Shown: positions 24,748 through 33,358, counted from the first letter of the stretch. The stretch: 64,000 bases of DNA from Paenibacillus phytorum (GCF_013141715.1 NZ_WHOA01000116.1:34474-98473); one strand, 5' to 3'. Numbers and translations are program-made. Notes: generated by a model not told the origin, from the letters alone.

Positions 24748-25311
24748 TCATCCATTGTTATCTTCACTTTCAGCTTGCCGTGTTAAGCCCATCTGTTCAA
24801 CTCTTTCCAGCCTTTTATCTAGACGTTCGAGCAGTGTCTTTAGCTCCATATTCTCTTGTTCGGCTCGGTAATTGATCGCGAAATCAAGGATCGCCTCCTG
24901 CTTATCTCGCGCCGCTTGACGATTCTGACTCATCAGAATAACCGGTGCCTGCAAAGCCGAAATGCAAGATAGAATCAAGTTAAGCAGGATGAATGGCGGC
25001 TTATCAAATGCGAAGCTCATCAGATTAATGATCATCCAAATGCCCAAAAAAGTGCAAAACAACACTATAAATGTCCAACTGCCGCCAAAAGAGGCAATAT
25101 GATCAGCAAGGCGATCTGCCCTTGAAGACTTCTTCTCCTGCTGTTCAATCAAATGGGACTTAATATTCCCTTGATATTCATTCACCATGGCCGTTATGCG
25201 ATCTAACTGGTCATTATCCAGCTTGGTGCTCGGATCGTTGTCCAGTTCCTGAAACAACTTCTCAGGCGTGCAATCGCCTGTAGATTTCATCTCATCGATT
25301 TCCTCTTCCAT
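24748..25311 (-). CDS. DUF1003 membrane protein
   Basis: A 187-residue protein with an acidic N-terminal third, then the DUF1003 core: RADRLADHIASFGGSWTFIV, a first helix FIVLFCTFLGIWMIINL, the loop PPFILLNLILSCISALQAPV and MSQNRQAARDK. A coiled coil (MELKTLLERLDKRLERVEQM) ends it. The family is linked to heavy-metal and stress operons in some bacteria, but no activity is established. The start is the ATG at 25311 with GAAGGGAAACG upstream. A weak SigB-like promoter lies upstream. It stands alone. Confidence 0.88.
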   Translation of the reverse strand: MEEEIDEMKSTGDCTPEKLFQELDNDPSTKLDNDQLDRITAMVNEYQGNIKSHLIEQQEKKSSRADRLADHIASFGGSWTFIVLFCTFLGIWMIINLMSFAFDKPPFILLNLILSCISALQAPVILMSQNRQAARDKQEAILDFAINYRAEQENMELKTLLERLDKRLERVEQMGLTRQAESEDNNG

Positions 25312-25355
25312 TCGTTTCCCTTCTTTCTGCTTCTAAAGTACAAGCTACTTTATAT

Positions 25356-25382
25356 GTAAACGTTCCCCGCTGCTGATGAAAC
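25356..25382 (-). promoter_or_regulatory. Weak SigB-like promoter for the DUF1003 gene
   Basis: GTTTCA, a 15-bp spacer, then GTTTAC on the minus strand. The -10 differs from the clear copies by one base and the spacer by one. Confidence 0.35.
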
Positions 25383-25479
25383 AACCCTATGGGACGTGCT
25401 CCTTTATTGGAGGTTGTAGATCCATAAATCAATGTAGTTTCAAAATTTAGGTACTAAACTGCTGATCTGAGGCTCTTGG

Positions 25480-25657
25480 GGAACGAGGGGCCGCTATTTC
25501 GGTTAATATGTCGATATTGGGCCGCCTATATGCGGAACGTACGTACGCTATTTTAGTGTTTTTGCAATTTTACACCTCTGAATCGTGAAATAGCGGATCC
25601 TCGTTCCGCGAAACCATGAAATACGCGGTTTCGAGCGAAATAAGGTATCTACGTTCC
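25480..25657. repeat. Four-block array of a 20-bp motif, order ++--
   Basis: The motif GGAAC-N8-SYTATTT occurs forward at 25480-25499 and 25534-25553 and reversed at 25588-25607 and 25638-25657 (starts 54, 54 and 50 apart). The gap lies between the cheR terminator and the DUF1003 promoter and contains no other feature. Confidence 0.88.
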
Positions 25658-25696
25658 GCAGAGATCGAGGCTGCGCGATTACAAGTCGGGCATTAA

Positions 25697-25724
25697 ACAA
25701 AAAACACTCTCCAAGGGAGAGTGT
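25697..25724 (-). terminator. Rho-independent terminator after cheR
   Basis: ACACTCTCC, CTT, GGAGAGTGT and T6 on the minus strand, ten bases beyond the cheR stop codon. Confidence 0.92.
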
Positions 25725-25733
25725 CCAGCAAAA

Positions 25734-26597
25734 TTACCTCTTACGATAAATTCGTTCCTGCGGTACGAATTCATCATATTGCACGCCTTCGGGCACGAAA
25801 AGAATGGATTCTTTTTTTCCTAAGCCTAGGTATCCACCTGGAATTAAACTTCCATGAAATAGGCTGTGTACCTGCTGCTGCAGCTTCGTATCGAAATAGA
25901 TCATGACATTGCGGCACAGGATGACATGGAATTCATTAAAGGAGCCGTCCGTGACGAGATTGTGCTGCGCAAACATCAGATTTTCTTTCATCAGCGGCTG
26001 AAAATAAGCATATTGATGATCTGTTGTATAGTACTCGGAGAAGGCCTTGGTCCCACCTGATTCCAAGTAGTTCTTCGTATAGACTTGCATCTGCTTCAGT
26101 GGGAAAGCGCCCTTTTGCGCGCTCTCAATCGCTTTCTCATTCATATCTGTCGCATATATCTTCGTTCTCTCGGCCAAGCCTTCTTCCTGCATCAGGATCG
26201 CCATCGCATAGACTTCTTCTCCGGTCGCACAGCCTGCATGCCAAATCCGAATCTCAGGATACTTCCTTAGCACGGGAACTACCTGATTACGAAAAGCGCT
26301 GAAAAAGCTTGGATCTCTGAACATTTCTGTCACTCGGATCGACATGTCGTTCAGTAATTGTTCCACGAAGCCGGGTTTGTGCAGGACTTTTTCTAGCAGC
26401 GCTGTGATGGATGGCAATTTCTCTGCTTTCATGCGATTAAGAATTCTCCTGCGTAAGGATGAACGCACATAATGGCGGAAATCGAACCCATACATTTGAT
26501 ATAAGCCTTCCAAGAGCAGATTAATCTCGATATTTTGCAGCTCATCGTAGGGCAGTTCTTCTAATTCGGAGTAATTATCCAAGGACTGGCGAATCAA
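25734..26597 (-). CDS. cheR: CheR-type protein-glutamate methyltransferase
   Basis: It transfers methyl groups from S-adenosylmethionine to receptor glutamates, or acts in a related signalling role. The N-terminal helical domain (YGFDFRHYVRSSLRRRI) is followed by the Rossmann domain: VTEMFRDPSFF, IRIWHAGCATGEEVYAMAI (SAM site), KIYATDMNEKAIESAQKG, VILCRNVMIYFD, and GGYLGLGKKESI. The start is placed at the TTG at 26597, four bases overlapping the kinase stop (TTGA), with AGGTGA six bases before it; the frame is open further upstream inside the kinase gene. No cheB or receptor gene is adjacent. The pairing with a hybrid kinase suggests a dedicated pathway rather than core chemotaxis. Confidence 0.88.
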   Translation of the reverse strand: MIRQSLDNYSELEELPYDELQNIEINLLLEGLYQMYGFDFRHYVRSSLRRRILNRMKAEKLPSITALLEKVLHKPGFVEQLLNDMSIRVTEMFRDPSFFSAFRNQVVPVLRKYPEIRIWHAGCATGEEVYAMAILMQEEGLAERTKIYATDMNEKAIESAQKGAFPLKQMQVYTKNYLESGGTKAFSEYYTTDHQYAYFQPLMKENLMFAQHNLVTDGSFNEFHVILCRNVMIYFDTKLQQQVHSLFHGSLIPGGYLGLGKKESILFVPEGVQYDEFVPQERIYRKR

Positions 26598-29377
26598 TGT
26601 TTCTTCACCTGCTTCGTCAACCATACCCGCATAAGCGAGAATAGTTGATCCATATTCAGCGGCTTGGTGATATAGTCGGAAGCGCCGGACTCCAGACATT
26701 TCTCTTTCTCACTCTTCATTGCTTTCGCCGTTAGCGCAATGATGGGTAAATCGTGCAGCTTCAGCTGACCGCGAATCGCTTTCATCGCATCATAGCCCCC
26801 CATGACAGGCATCATAATGTCCATTAACACAAGGTCGTAGTCGGAATCTATGGATAAAAGCTCCAGGGCATGCTTGCCGTGATCAGCAATCTCCACGGTA
26901 ACTCCCTTCGTCTCAAGTGCTGTGACAAGCGCGAAAACATTACGCGCATCATCGTCTACGAGAAGCACTCTTTTACCATGAAACAATTGCGAATCTGAGC
27001 TTATGAGCTCAGCCATTTGCTGCTCTGCTATCAAGGAACTAGGTTCAGTCGAAACTGTTACAGTTGTATCTAGTTTTAATTCCTCGCTAGCTGCTGCAAT
27101 TTCCCCCCGCGAATGATCGTTCTCTTGGACCTCAGGCTCCAATTCACGCGCGTTAGGCACATAGAGGGTGAACGTGCTGCCCTTGTGAAGTTCGCTTTTC
27201 ACGACAATGGATCCACCAAGCAAACGCGTAAACTCGCGGCATATCGATAAACCAAGTCCCGTTCCGCCGTATTGACGATTCGTTGTACCATCCACCTGCT
27301 GGAACGCTTCGAAAATAACCTGCTGCTTATCAATCGGGATACCTATTCCGGTATCTGTAATCGAAATAGCCAGTACGGTTTCTTCCGGATCTCTATGAAG
27401 CAGCTCTTTGACTCGAGAAGGGTCAGCGAGTGCGATTTTCATGGTTACAGAGCCTTGCTCAGTAAATTTAAAAGCGTTAGATAACAGATTCTTCATGATT
27501 TGCTGCATGCGTTGGCCATCCGTCAAAATCACATTAGGCACATTCGGCTCCAAAATGACCTCGAAATCCAGCCCCTTCTTATCCGCTACGGGATCAAACA
27601 TCAGCTTCATTAATTGCGGTATTTCAGTCACGTTGACCTCATCCGTCATAATTTCTATTTTACCCGCTTCTACTTTGGATAAATCAAGAATATCGTCAAT
27701 CAGCGCGAGCAGATCATTGCCTGCAGCATAAACGACACGTGAATAATCCACAACCTCCGACATTTGCATGTCACCGTTATTTTCCGCAAGCATTTGCGAC
27801 AAAATCATAATGCTATTGAGCGGTGTTCGCAGCTCATGGGACATATTCGCCAGAAAATCGGATTTATACCGCGAACTCGTCTGAAGCTTAAGCGAGAACT
27901 CTTCCAGCTCATCCTTCGCTTTCTTCAACTCTAACACTTTCTGCTCCGCGAAATGGTTCTGTTCCTCTAGGAACTCATTCGTCATCCGCAGCTGTTCTTG
28001 CTGCATCTGGAGTTCTTCAGACTGTGTCTGCAGCTCTTCCGATTGTGCCTGCAGCTCTTCCGTTAACATCTGTGACTCCGAAAGCAGACGCTCTACTTCC
28101 ATTCGGCTTCGCACACTCGTAATCGCCGTACCGAATTTCTCTTGCAGCGAATCGACCAACGTAAGATGCTTCGATTGGAAGGGTTGAAGTGAAGCTAATT
28201 CAATAACTGCCTCTGCTTTGCCTTCCACCATGATAGGAGCAACAAGTAAGCTTCGAGGTGTGGAAACACCTAAACCTGACGTTACTTTAATATGGTTCTC
28301 CGGAAGATTATCCATCAGGAAAATCCGCTTATCTATGGCACATTGACCGACTAAGCCTTCCCCTAATCGAAAGCTAGCCGTTGAGGGGTCCACCCCGGAT
28401 GCTGCATATCCTGCTATTTTCACATACCGAGTCTCGCCCCCAGCGTTATTACGGAGGTAAACAACACCATAGACGGCATCCAGCATAGGAGCTAGCTTAC
28501 TCACAAAAGTTTCACTCAATTCCGTGATATCGCTAATCCCCTGATACAAGGTTGATACTTCGGTTATATTGGTTTGAATCCAGTTTTGCTTGTCTAAGCT
28601 TGCCAGCAGATCATTCGTTGCTTCTGCCAGCACTCTAATCTCGTCATTGGTTCTCACTTCAATTCTTGCATCTAGATTTCCTTCAGCAGCTGTAATATCT
28701 CGAATTGTCTTAATGACTCGATTGATCGTGCTAGTTATTGAATTGGACAAAAATACAGCCACCAGAACCGCAAAAATAGAAGTAATGCCCAAAACGGTAA
28801 AAAGAACAACTCTAAGATTATAGTTGCTTTTTGCTAATTGATCGACTCTTGCAGCCGTTAACTGCTGTTCAACCCTAAGAAAGGAATCAAACTGCGTGCG
28901 CAGCTGATCCATCAATTTTTTCCCTGAATTTTGTTTAAAAAAATCATTAATGGCTGCTGTATTGTTTTCTTTTTTCAACTTAACAACGTTATCGCCACCA
29001 TTCTTGATCCAGTTCTGAATCGTTGGCTTGATCTGCTCCAAACTTTTCTGTTGTGCAGGATTATCACTTATTAAAAGATGAAGCTTATTATAATTATCGA
29101 GCCATGCTCGGCTGCCAGCCTCATAGGGATCCAGGTACTGCTCTTCCCCAGTAATGACGTAGCCTCGCATCCCCGTTTCCATATCGATCATGTTTTTCTG
29201 TATAACATTAAGGAGATCGCGCACTTCAATATCATGCGTGGATATGTAGTCTACTTCCTTCTGAAGAGAGGTTATTCGATCACTCACAACTAAGAGGGCA
29301 GCCCCTAAACATAGAATAATACAGACATATCCTAGCGTGATTTTCGTCTTTATGTTGATAGGAATAGATTTAAACAT
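26594..29377 (-). CDS. Hybrid sensor histidine kinase (CHASE3-HAMP-GAF-HK-REC)
   Basis: A 927-residue membrane kinase. TM1 (about 13-31), an external CHASE3 domain with MIDMETGMRGYVITGEEQYL, TM2 (about 190-210), HAMP, a GAF domain (about 285-430), then a glutamine-rich coiled coil (repeats of SEELQTQ) leading to the H-box FLANMSHELRTPLNSI, with the phospho-His near 513. The ATPase has the N box, DTGIGI, YGGTGLGLSI and a C-terminal receiver with its Asp near 852 (LVLMDIMMP) and Lys in ITKPL. A C-terminal receiver without an HPt domain means the phosphate must pass to another protein. It is translationally coupled to cheR. GGAGGC is seen before the ATG. Confidence 0.94.
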   Translation of the reverse strand: MFKSIPINIKTKITLGYVCIILCLGAALLVVSDRITSLQKEVDYISTHDIEVRDLLNVIQKNMIDMETGMRGYVITGEEQYLDPYEAGSRAWLDNYNKLHLLISDNPAQQKSLEQIKPTIQNWIKNGGDNVVKLKKENNTAAINDFFKQNSGKKLMDQLRTQFDSFLRVEQQLTAARVDQLAKSNYNLRVVLFTVLGITSIFAVLVAVFLSNSITSTINRVIKTIRDITAAEGNLDARIEVRTNDEIRVLAEATNDLLASLDKQNWIQTNITEVSTLYQGISDITELSETFVSKLAPMLDAVYGVVYLRNNAGGETRYVKIAGYAASGVDPSTASFRLGEGLVGQCAIDKRIFLMDNLPENHIKVTSGLGVSTPRSLLVAPIMVEGKAEAVIELASLQPFQSKHLTLVDSLQEKFGTAITSVRSRMEVERLLSESQMLTEELQAQSEELQTQSEELQMQQEQLRMTNEFLEEQNHFAEQKVLELKKAKDELEEFSLKLQTSSRYKSDFLANMSHELRTPLNSIMILSQMLAENNGDMQMSEVVDYSRVVYAAGNDLLALIDDILDLSKVEAGKIEIMTDEVNVTEIPQLMKLMFDPVADKKGLDFEVILEPNVPNVILTDGQRMQQIMKNLLSNAFKFTEQGSVTMKIALADPSRVKELLHRDPEETVLAISITDTGIGIPIDKQQVIFEAFQQVDGTTNRQYGGTGLGLSICREFTRLLGGSIVVKSELHKGSTFTLYVPNARELEPEVQENDHSRGEIAAASEELKLDTTVTVSTEPSSLIAEQQMAELISSDSQLFHGKRVLLVDDDARNVFALVTALETKGVTVEIADHGKHALELLSIDSDYDLVLMDIMMPVMGGYDAMKAIRGQLKLHDLPIIALTAKAMKSEKEKCLESGASDYITKPLNMDQLFSLMRVWLTKQVKKH

Positions 29378-29478
29378 GTTTGCCTCCTAGTACAGTTCGT
29401 AGAGAATGTTATGTTAACATTCTACTGTTCTCACTATACCACATTAAGAGAGCTAGAGAGATAGTTTGAGCCTTGTTT

Positions 29479-30288
29479 CTATAATTGATCAAGCAACTGA
29501 TCGAGCTCCGGATCGGATTCCGGATAAGCTACATTCATGCTTTCCAACGCTTCTACAGCAATTTGCAGAACGGCCCAATCTCGGTACCAGCGATGATTAG
29601 CAGGCACGACATACCACGGAGCAGAAGCTGAGCTGCACTGCTTAAATACATCTTCATAAGCCTTCTGGTATTCGTCCCAGGATTCTCGCTCCACGAGATC
29701 ATTCTTGTCGAATTTCCAACGTTTCGTTGGATCCGTTAGCCGATTCCGCAGCTTTGCAAGTTGAAAATCCTTGGAAATATGCAGGAAAATCTTAACGATT
29801 TTTACACCGCTGCTCTCCAGCAATTTCTCAAATCGATTAATGTGCTTGAATCGTTTCTTCGCTTCTGAATCACTAATCGAGTTGTGTACGCGGGTTATCA
29901 GTACATCCTCATAATAAGACCGAATGAAGGCCCCGATCATTCCTTTCGCAGGCACAACCTTATGAGCGCGCCACAAGAAATCATGAGCGGATTCCTCTTC
30001 AGTAGGCGTTCTGAAGCTGCTTACTTGAAAGCCCTGTGGATGGAGTCTTCCGAGCGCACGCTTAACGACGCCGTCTTTACCGCTGCAATCCATGCCCTGA
30101 ATCACAAAAAGAACAGACTGCTTCTTCTCGGCGTACAGGATATTTTGCAAGGTTTCTAATCGTTCGCTCAGACGTTCTATATTCGGTTCGGCCTCTTCAC
30201 GATCGTGAAGGGCTCCGGTTTCATTAGGATCAATGCTTTCTAAACGTACTTTCTTCCCGTATTCCAATTGAAAATGGTCGCCCGGCAT
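29479..30288 (-). CDS. ppk2: Polyphosphate kinase 2 family protein
   Basis: A 269-residue polyphosphate:nucleotide phosphotransferase. Walker A GMDCSGKDGVVKR (near residue 65), a Walker-B-like Asp in the AFIRSYYEDVLITRVH strand region and the lid motif RLTDPTKRWKFDKNDL are all present, with HRWYRDWAVL near the end. This looks like the PPK2 class that charges NMP or NDP with polyphosphate. It starts 12 bases after the sigB stop and follows GGAGGC, so it is the last gene of the sigB operon. No ppk1 or ppx lies in the window. The direction of the reaction in the cell is not decided by sequence. Confidence 0.9.
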   Translation of the reverse strand: MPGDHFQLEYGKKVRLESIDPNETGALHDREEAEPNIERLSERLETLQNILYAEKKQSVLFVIQGMDCSGKDGVVKRALGRLHPQGFQVSSFRTPTEEESAHDFLWRAHKVVPAKGMIGAFIRSYYEDVLITRVHNSISDSEAKKRFKHINRFEKLLESSGVKIVKIFLHISKDFQLAKLRNRLTDPTKRWKFDKNDLVERESWDEYQKAYEDVFKQCSSASAPWYVVPANHRWYRDWAVLQIAVEALESMNVAYPESDPELDQLLDQL

Positions 30289-30300
30289 CGGGTAGCCTCC

Positions 30301-31068
30301 TTACGTGCTCTGGTTTAAGACAGTCTTCAGCTTATCAATCGCCCGCTTCTGAATCCGGGATACACTCATCTGAGAAATCCCTAATTTGTCGGCAATGTGC
30401 CGTTGCGATTGTCCTTCATGATAAATAAGACCAATAACCGTACGTTCTTCCTCTTTCAAACAAGTCATCGCCTCTTCAAGATCCATACGTCTCTCGAGGT
30501 TTTGATAGTCATCCGTTGGACCAGCGATCATATCGCCAATCGTCGCACTATCCCCATCACTCGTGAGCGGAGTATCCAGTGATGTGTAATTATAATAATC
30601 GCGGCCTGCCAGAATCTCAATCGTTTCTTCCGGACTGAGCTCTAAATAAGCCGCAATCTCATCGATACTCGGCGAACGTTCCAGCTTCACGGTCAGTTCA
30701 TCCAGGGCACGCTGGACAAGCGAACCTTTCTCTTTAATTCGTCTTGGAACCTGAATGTACCATGACTTGTCACGCAAATAATTTTTCAGGTGACCAATTA
30801 AGCTTTTCATTGCATAGGCTTCAAACGGAATCTCCATGGTGCTGTCATATTGTACAAAAAGCCGCAGCATCGACATCTGTCCGACTTGAAATAAATCCTC
30901 ATATAAATCAGGACGGCTCCGCGACATCTTACCTACTGCCATACGAACAATGTGTTCATAGTGCAGCAGCAGCGCCGTAGCCGTCTCTTGACATTCGGTT
31001 TCCCGATAAATCTTCATTTTCGAATACATTTCATATAACGGTTTCGAGGATGATGCATTCGCATTCAT
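30301..31068 (-). CDS. sigB: RNA polymerase sigma factor SigB
   Basis: The general-stress sigma factor. 255 residues with sigma-70 regions 2 (LFQVGQMSMLRLFVQYD, PFEAYAMKSLIGHLKNYLRD), 3 (LVQRALDELTVKLERSPSID) and 4 (EERTVIGLIYHEGQSQRHIA, DKLGISQMSVSRIQKRAI). Region 1.1 is absent as in SigB/SigF. The ATG overlaps the rsbW stop by four bases. Upstream genes rsbV and rsbW supply the partner-switch control: RsbW holds SigB until dephosphorylated RsbV takes its place. A SigB-type promoter before the DUF948 gene suggests self-activation. I prefer SigB over SigF because of the stress-gene context; spoIIAA/AB are not here. Confidence 0.9.
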   Translation of the reverse strand: MNANASSSKPLYEMYSKMKIYRETECQETATALLLHYEHIVRMAVGKMSRSRPDLYEDLFQVGQMSMLRLFVQYDSTMEIPFEAYAMKSLIGHLKNYLRDKSWYIQVPRRIKEKGSLVQRALDELTVKLERSPSIDEIAAYLELSPEETIEILAGRDYYNYTSLDTPLTSDGDSATIGDMIAGPTDDYQNLERRMDLEEAMTCLKEEERTVIGLIYHEGQSQRHIADKLGISQMSVSRIQKRAIDKLKTVLNQST

Positions 31069-31523
31069 ACCATTTCCTCTTTTCTATTCAGCTGGCTTGC
31101 CAGTTGCTTCGTCAGAATAACCTCGGTTCCTTTACCGCTATGCGTCAATACTTGTACATCATCCATTAAAGCTTGCATCAGGAACAAACCTAGTCCCCCC
31201 ACCGTCGCTTCACTGATGGATTTATGGTGCAGCGAGGCAGCTTCTGCATCTGTTTGAACATAATTAAAGCTATTACCTTCATCCTTCACAGAAATTCTTA
31301 AAAAGCCGCTGCTGTGCTCAAATTGAACCTCTACGCTTCCTGACTGGTCATGAGAGTAAGCATGCAGGATCGCATTGTTGCAAGCTTCTGCCACAGCAAC
31401 TTTCATGTCTTCAATATCTTCGAAGGAAAAGCCCGCTTTGGTGGCAACGCCATATAAAGTGAGTCGAACAATATCTAGATATTCCGCCTTTGCCGGTATC
31501 GTAAGGCCAATGTATGGGCTCAT
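31065..31523 (-). CDS. rsbW: Anti-sigma-B factor, serine kinase RsbW
   Basis: A 152-residue GHKL-type kinase. It binds SigB or phosphorylates RsbV on serine. The ATP-binding motifs are clear: DMKVAVAEACNNAILHAYSH (N box), VKDEGNSF (G1) and GGLGLFLMQALMDDV (G2). The start overlaps the rsbV stop by four bases. A second pair of very similar genes lies at 33346-34109; residue identity is high in the N box (EDIEDMKVAVSEACNNAVLH). Confidence 0.92.
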   Translation of the reverse strand: MSPYIGLTIPAKAEYLDIVRLTLYGVATKAGFSFEDIEDMKVAVAEACNNAILHAYSHDQSGSVEVQFEHSSGFLRISVKDEGNSFNYVQTDAEAASLHHKSISEATVGGLGLFLMQALMDDVQVLTHSGKGTEVILTKQLASQLNRKEEMV

Positions 31524-31891
31524 ATGATTTCTTCTTTCCTTTCTGTTACACCTTGGTTTTGACTTTGGTCTTCACGATCTACCAAATAGCGGGCAATGCC
31601 GGTTAGTTCGAATAATCGCTGAACTTTGGCAGGAATGTGATGAATACGGAAGGCTGCCTTCATAGCAGCTCTCACTTTAAGCACGGAGACAATCATACCA
31701 ATTCCTGTACTGTCAATATAACGCAACTCTTTTAAATCCAACGTTAAAACCTCATTTCCTTTATGAACGACCGAGTCAAGCACTGTGGCTAGCTCCGATG
31801 CAGCAGATAAATCAAGTTCTCCACTTAAGTATATGATATTTTCTTTCCCATTCGATTGTTTGTAGACAGTAAATTTACGTATAGCGTTCAC
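31520..31891 (-). CDS. rsbV: Anti-sigma factor antagonist RsbV
   Basis: A 123-residue STAS protein. The phospho-acceptor serine is S61 in LRYIDSTGIGMIV, and the N-terminal strand YLSGELDLSAASEL is typical. When unphosphorylated it binds RsbW and frees SigB. Compared with Bacillus RsbV it has a longer acidic tail (DREDQSQNQGVTERKEE). It follows the DUF948 gene by 14 bases and overlaps rsbW. Confidence 0.92.
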   Translation of the reverse strand: MNAIRKFTVYKQSNGKENIIYLSGELDLSAASELATVLDSVVHKGNEVLTLDLKELRYIDSTGIGMIVSVLKVRAAMKAAFRIHHIPAKVQRLFELTGIARYLVDREDQSQNQGVTERKEEII

Positions 31892-31905
31892 AAGATGACC
31901 CCTCT

Positions 31906-32361
31906 CTATTTCGTAATTCCAGTTTGCGGTGATTTCTTGGCTTTCATTTTTTGCAACATCTCATACGAGATGGCAGCTCCTTGCAAAATCGTCTTCCATT
32001 TCGTACTAAGCGGCTGAGTTTGTTGGGTTAAATTCGTTTGTTTAACGGCTGAGATTAGGCTCGCAGCTGATTGTTTCACCGACGATGTTAACTCATGAAT
32101 CACTTGCCCTACATCGTTAACCGAGCTGAATAAATGATTAAGCTTCGACAGCTTCACACGCACATCTATGGCCATCTCATTGGTATTGAGAATAACGTCC
32201 TGTACTTCCGAACTGATCTGTGTGACTTCATCCTTCATTTGGCCCATCGTTAATGTGATCTCATCTAATGAGTTTTTCAGTGATTTCAAAGTTTGAATCA
32301 AATAGAAGACAAGGAACACAAACGCAACGGCTGCAATGATCGCACTAATTTGTACTAACAT
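31906..32361 (-). CDS. DUF948 membrane protein (YtxG-like), first gene of the sigB operon
   Basis: A 151-residue protein with one N-terminal transmembrane helix (ISAIIAAVAFVFLVFYLIQT) and a long coiled coil (LKSLKNSLDEITLTMGQMKD, TQISSEVQDVI), which is the DUF948 pattern. YtxG of Bacillus, a relative, is a stress-induced protein of unknown function. The ATG at 32361 has AGGGGTG six bases before it; a GTG at 32370 is less well placed. It lies 14 bases upstream of rsbV behind a SigB-type promoter. Confidence 0.8.
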   Translation of the reverse strand: MLVQISAIIAAVAFVFLVFYLIQTLKSLKNSLDEITLTMGQMKDEVTQISSEVQDVILNTNEMAIDVRVKLSKLNHLFSSVNDVGQVIHELTSSVKQSAASLISAVKQTNLTQQTQPLSTKWKTILQGAAISYEMLQKMKAKKSPQTGITK

Positions 32362-32395
32362 TTCAATCACCCCTATCTGCTTAATTACTTATTGC

Positions 32396-32421
32396 TTACC
32401 CCTGTTCTTGGCATCTGAAAC
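32396..32421 (-). promoter_or_regulatory. SigB-type promoter of DUF948-rsbV-rsbW-sigB-ppk2
   Basis: On the minus strand, GTTTCA, a 14-bp spacer and GGGTAA, 35 bases before the DUF948 start. Together with the dps promoter 36 bases away it forms a divergent pair of SigB promoters. Confidence 0.78.
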
Positions 32422-32456
32422 AATTATGAAGAAATTTTCGATTTATTTTCCTTTCT

Positions 32457-32482
32457 GTTTCAAGAGGCATAAGGAAGGGTAC
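32457..32482 (+). promoter_or_regulatory. SigB-type promoter of dps
   Basis: GTTTCA, a 14-bp spacer and GGGTAC on the plus strand, 46 bases before the dps start. Confidence 0.78.
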
Positions 32483-32527
32483 ATATACGTATGCACAACC
32501 ATACTAATTAAGTGGAGGGATTTTACA

Positions 32528-32986
32528 ATGGTCAAAACGGCAACGAAAGCAAGTCCGATTACAGAGATTCTTGACAAGCAGGTCGCTAACTTTTCCGTTC
32601 TTTATATGAAGCTGCATAATTATCATTGGTATGTGAAAGGCGAGAATTTCTTTACCCTCCATATCAAATTCGAAGAATTATATACAGAGGTTGCCTTGCA
32701 TCTAGACGTTATCGCGGAGAGAATGCTATCTCTTCGTACGATTCCGACAGCAACCTTGCAGGAACATTTGGCCACAGCGTCCATAAAGGAAGCTAAAAAT
32801 GAGGAGACGGCTGAGCAAATGGTGAAGCAGCTGGTAAGTGACTTCACCCGCATTTGCTCGGAGCTGACAGAGGGAATTGAACTTGCTGAAGAGCAAAAGG
32901 ATCAACCGACAGCCGATCTGCTCATCGGGATTCGCTCATCGCTTGAGAAGCATAGCTGGATGCTGGATGCGTATCTTGGCAAATAA
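32528..32986 (+). CDS. dps: Dps/MrgA-type ferritin-like DNA-protection protein
   Basis: A 152-residue protein that stores iron, removes hydrogen peroxide and coats DNA as a dodecamer. The ferroxidase ligands are in place: H33 (LHNYHWYVKG), H45 (FFTLHIKFEELY), D60 and E64 (LHLDVIAER). The ATG has GGAGGG nine bases before it; the frame continues upstream to 32336 without a ribosome site. Its promoter is SigB-type, as for the stationary-phase dps of bacilli. A PerR box is not evident. The region downstream (32987-33345) is an array of palindromes. Confidence 0.93.
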   Translation: MVKTATKASPITEILDKQVANFSVLYMKLHNYHWYVKGENFFTLHIKFEELYTEVALHLDVIAERMLSLRTIPTATLQEHLATASIKEAKNEETAEQMVKQLVSDFTRICSELTEGIELAEEQKDQPTADLLIGIRSSLEKHSWMLDAYLGK

Positions 32987-33026
32987 AAACACCGGCTTAG
33001 GCCGTCCTTGGTTGTGAGTGCGCACA

Positions 33027-33210
33027 TGTTGTACTCTGTACAACAATAAGCAAGCTAATTCGCGTTTTCCACGCGATTGTTGCAGAAAATACAATAATTC
33101 CAGCCTAAAGTAGCTCTACAGCCTACAAAAGGGATAAATTGTTGTATAAACTACAACAACCTGAGCTTTTCAAGAAGAAATCAAGGAAATTGTTGTACGC
33201 TGTACAACTT
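33027..33210. repeat. Four palindromes spaced 51, 62 and 51 bp
   Basis: TGTTGTACTCTGTACAACA (centre 33036), a degenerate ATTGTTG...CAATAAT (33087), TTGTTGTATAAACTACAACA (33149) and TTGTTGTACGCTGTACAACT (33200). The gap lies between the convergent dps and rsbW2 genes. Confidence 0.9.
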
Positions 33211-33317
33211 GCCTTTCTGATTGGCCATTTTCCCAAGAACCAGAAAACAAAAATCCAGTAGAAAATAGTCTCTTACTGAGAGCTTATACTTGTATACACA
33301 TTCCCACTTAGCTTAAC

Positions 33318-33358
33318 AAAAAACCACGGATCGGCGGTTTTCCCGTCAATCCGTGGTT
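33318..33358 (-). terminator. Terminator overlapping the end of rsbW2
   Basis: AAAAACCACGGATTG, CGG/ACCG and ATCCGTGGTTTTTT form a strong stem. The last five codons of the second rsbW gene are part of the 5' arm. Confidence 0.9.

Noticed and set aside
33027..33210. Cluster of regulator operators for dps or rsbW2
   Set aside because: The palindromes lie between convergent 3' ends, not near a promoter; the shared 51/62 geometry with other loci fits an array better.
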